Of a stretch of DNA of 12,996 bases, positions 12,473 to 12,996 are shown one piece after another. The stretch comes from Acidimicrobiales bacterium (GTDB lineage Bacteria > Actinomycetota > Acidimicrobiia > Acidimicrobiales > JAKAVM01): contig DAIDIS010000200.1 of assembly GCA_027451785.1 (NCBI GenBank), positions 1 to 12,996 on the forward strand, given 5' to 3'. Under the pieces are notes generated by a model. It was not told the DNA's origin and did not search any database. It saw only the letters and a list, made by a program, of their open reading frames with translations. Both the position numbers and the translations under genes were made by a program. Each line of letters begins with the position of its first letter. Within the stretch, counting starts at the first letter, position 1.

Positions 12473-12478
12473 TACTAT
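12473..12478 (+). promoter_or_regulatory. -10-like hexamer TACTAT before dprE2
   Basis: TACTAT begins one base after the dprE1 stop and ends 9 nt before the ATG at 12488, the same spacing as at the other apparently leaderless starts here. No Shine-Dalgarno precedes dprE2. It suggests an internal promoter but may be chance. Confidence 0.25.
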
Positions 12479-12487
12479 TGCCGGTTG

Positions 12488-12996
12488 ATGAACGACTCCA
12501 TGGGAAACCCCCAATCAATTCTGGTTCTTGGTGGAGCTTCCGATCTTGCCAAGGCTCTCGTCATCAAGCAGCTAGGCCGCAGGTGCACCAAAGTCGTATT
12601 AGCCGGGCGTCGCCCGGAAGTACTCGATCGCGTTGCGGCGGATCTCAGGCGATGCGAACTCGCGCCATCAGCTCCCGAAGTGGAGACCATCTTCTTTGAC
12701 GGCCTGGACAGGGCGGGCTCGGGAAAGATCATCCACGACGCATTCGAGCGACACGGCGGCTTCGACCTTGTCATCGTGGCATTCGCCATCCTGGGCGACC
12801 AGTTGCACGACGAAGAGGACCCGGACAGCGCCGCCCGCGTCATCGAAGTTAACTTCACCGGCGCAGCTACGGCTTGCTTGTACGTCTCGAAAGAGCTGAA
12901 GGCCCAAGGTCACGGAACGATAATGGTCTTTTCGTCGGTTGCGGGCGAGAGAGCAAGGCGGTCGAACTTCATTTATGGCTCGTCCAAGGCCGGATT
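12488..12996 (+). CDS. dprE2: Decaprenylphosphoryl-2-keto-ribose reductase, partial (N-terminal 169 residues)
   Basis: Short-chain dehydrogenase that uses NADH to reduce the DprE1 product to decaprenyl-phosphoryl-arabinose. The window ends inside the gene. The start MGNPQSILVLGGASDLAKAL closely follows mycobacterial DprE2 (VGNPQTVLLLGGTSEIG), and FDLVIVAFAILGD, NFTGAA and VFSSVAGERARRSNFIYGSSKAG match as well. The SDR catalytic set is complete: Asn122, Ser150, Tyr163, Lys167. The nucleotide loop GGASDLAKA has Ala where relatives have the last Gly. Starts at 12488 (ATG) or 12500 (ATG, Met5) are possible; the first lies 15 nt after the dprE1 stop. It forms an operon with ubiA and dprE1; DprE1 and DprE2 act as a pair. 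Confidence 0.93.
   Translation, partial: MNDSMGNPQSILVLGGASDLAKALVIKQLGRRCTKVVLAGRRPEVLDRVAADLRRCELAPSAPEVETIFFDGLDRAGSGKIIHDAFERHGGFDLVIVAFAILGDQLHDEEDPDSAARVIEVNFTGAATACLYVSKELKAQGHGTIMVFSSVAGERARRSNFIYGSSKAG

Noticed and set aside
1..12996. CRISPR array, transposase, tRNA or rRNA genes, riboswitch
   Set aside because: No regular repeats with spacers, no transposase motifs, no cloverleaf-like or rRNA sequence, and no recognised riboswitch core was seen by eye.

Overview
The window looks like actinobacterial chromosome (Actinomycetota). The strongest evidence is a ubiA-dprE1-dprE2 run whose three products match the mycobacterial decaprenyl-phosphoryl-arabinose (DPA) pathway enzymes along their lengths. 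A mycothiol-nitroreductase-like thioredoxin-fold protein, frequent GTG/TTG starts and several starts with no Shine-Dalgarno sequence also fit. Base composition is only moderately GC-rich (judged by eye, not counted). Together with sequence divergence this suggests a lineage outside the Mycobacteriales, perhaps an acidimicrobial-type actinobacterium, but I cannot fix the taxon.

Left part (1-4919, all minus strand): an apparent five-gene unit. Reading 4919 to 1, it holds a degenerate class I methyltransferase-like protein, two tandem paralogous GT-B glycosyltransferases, a third more distant glycosyltransferase, and, after a 78-nt gap, the start of a Gly/Pro-rich protein that leaves the window. 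The first four genes are joined by 4-nt stop/start overlaps (TTGA, TTGA, ATGA), so they are probably translationally coupled. This looks like a surface-polysaccharide assembly cluster. The acceptor and the sugars cannot be read from sequence.

Middle (4920-9281, plus strand): a divergent regulatory region with a perfect 13-bp palindrome and an extra half-site separates the sugar cluster from a 738-aa protein with three GAF-like regions and a C-terminal GGDEF domain. Its active-site motif is degraded to ADDEF while the RxxD inhibitory site is kept, so it may bind c-di-GMP rather than make it. Then come a DsbA/Rv2466c-like protein with one active-site Cys, and an acyl-CoA dehydrogenase. Both look leaderless, with a -10 hexamer a few bases before the ATG.

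Right part (9286-12996): pyrE (minus) converges on the acyl-CoA dehydrogenase with only 4 nt between stop codons, and diverges from ubiA (plus). PyrE and UbiA both consume PRPP. UbiA makes decaprenyl-phosphoryl-5-phosphoribose; DprE1 (FAD oxidase) and DprE2 (NADH-dependent reductase) epimerise decaprenyl-phosphoryl-ribose to DPA, the arabinose donor for cell-wall arabinan. The phosphatase step is not encoded here. DprE2 is cut by the window end. DprE1 carries Ala where the M. tuberculosis enzyme has the benzothiazinone-target Cys387. No rRNA, tRNA, CRISPR array or insertion sequence was seen, and no stretch over 300 nt lacks a gene.
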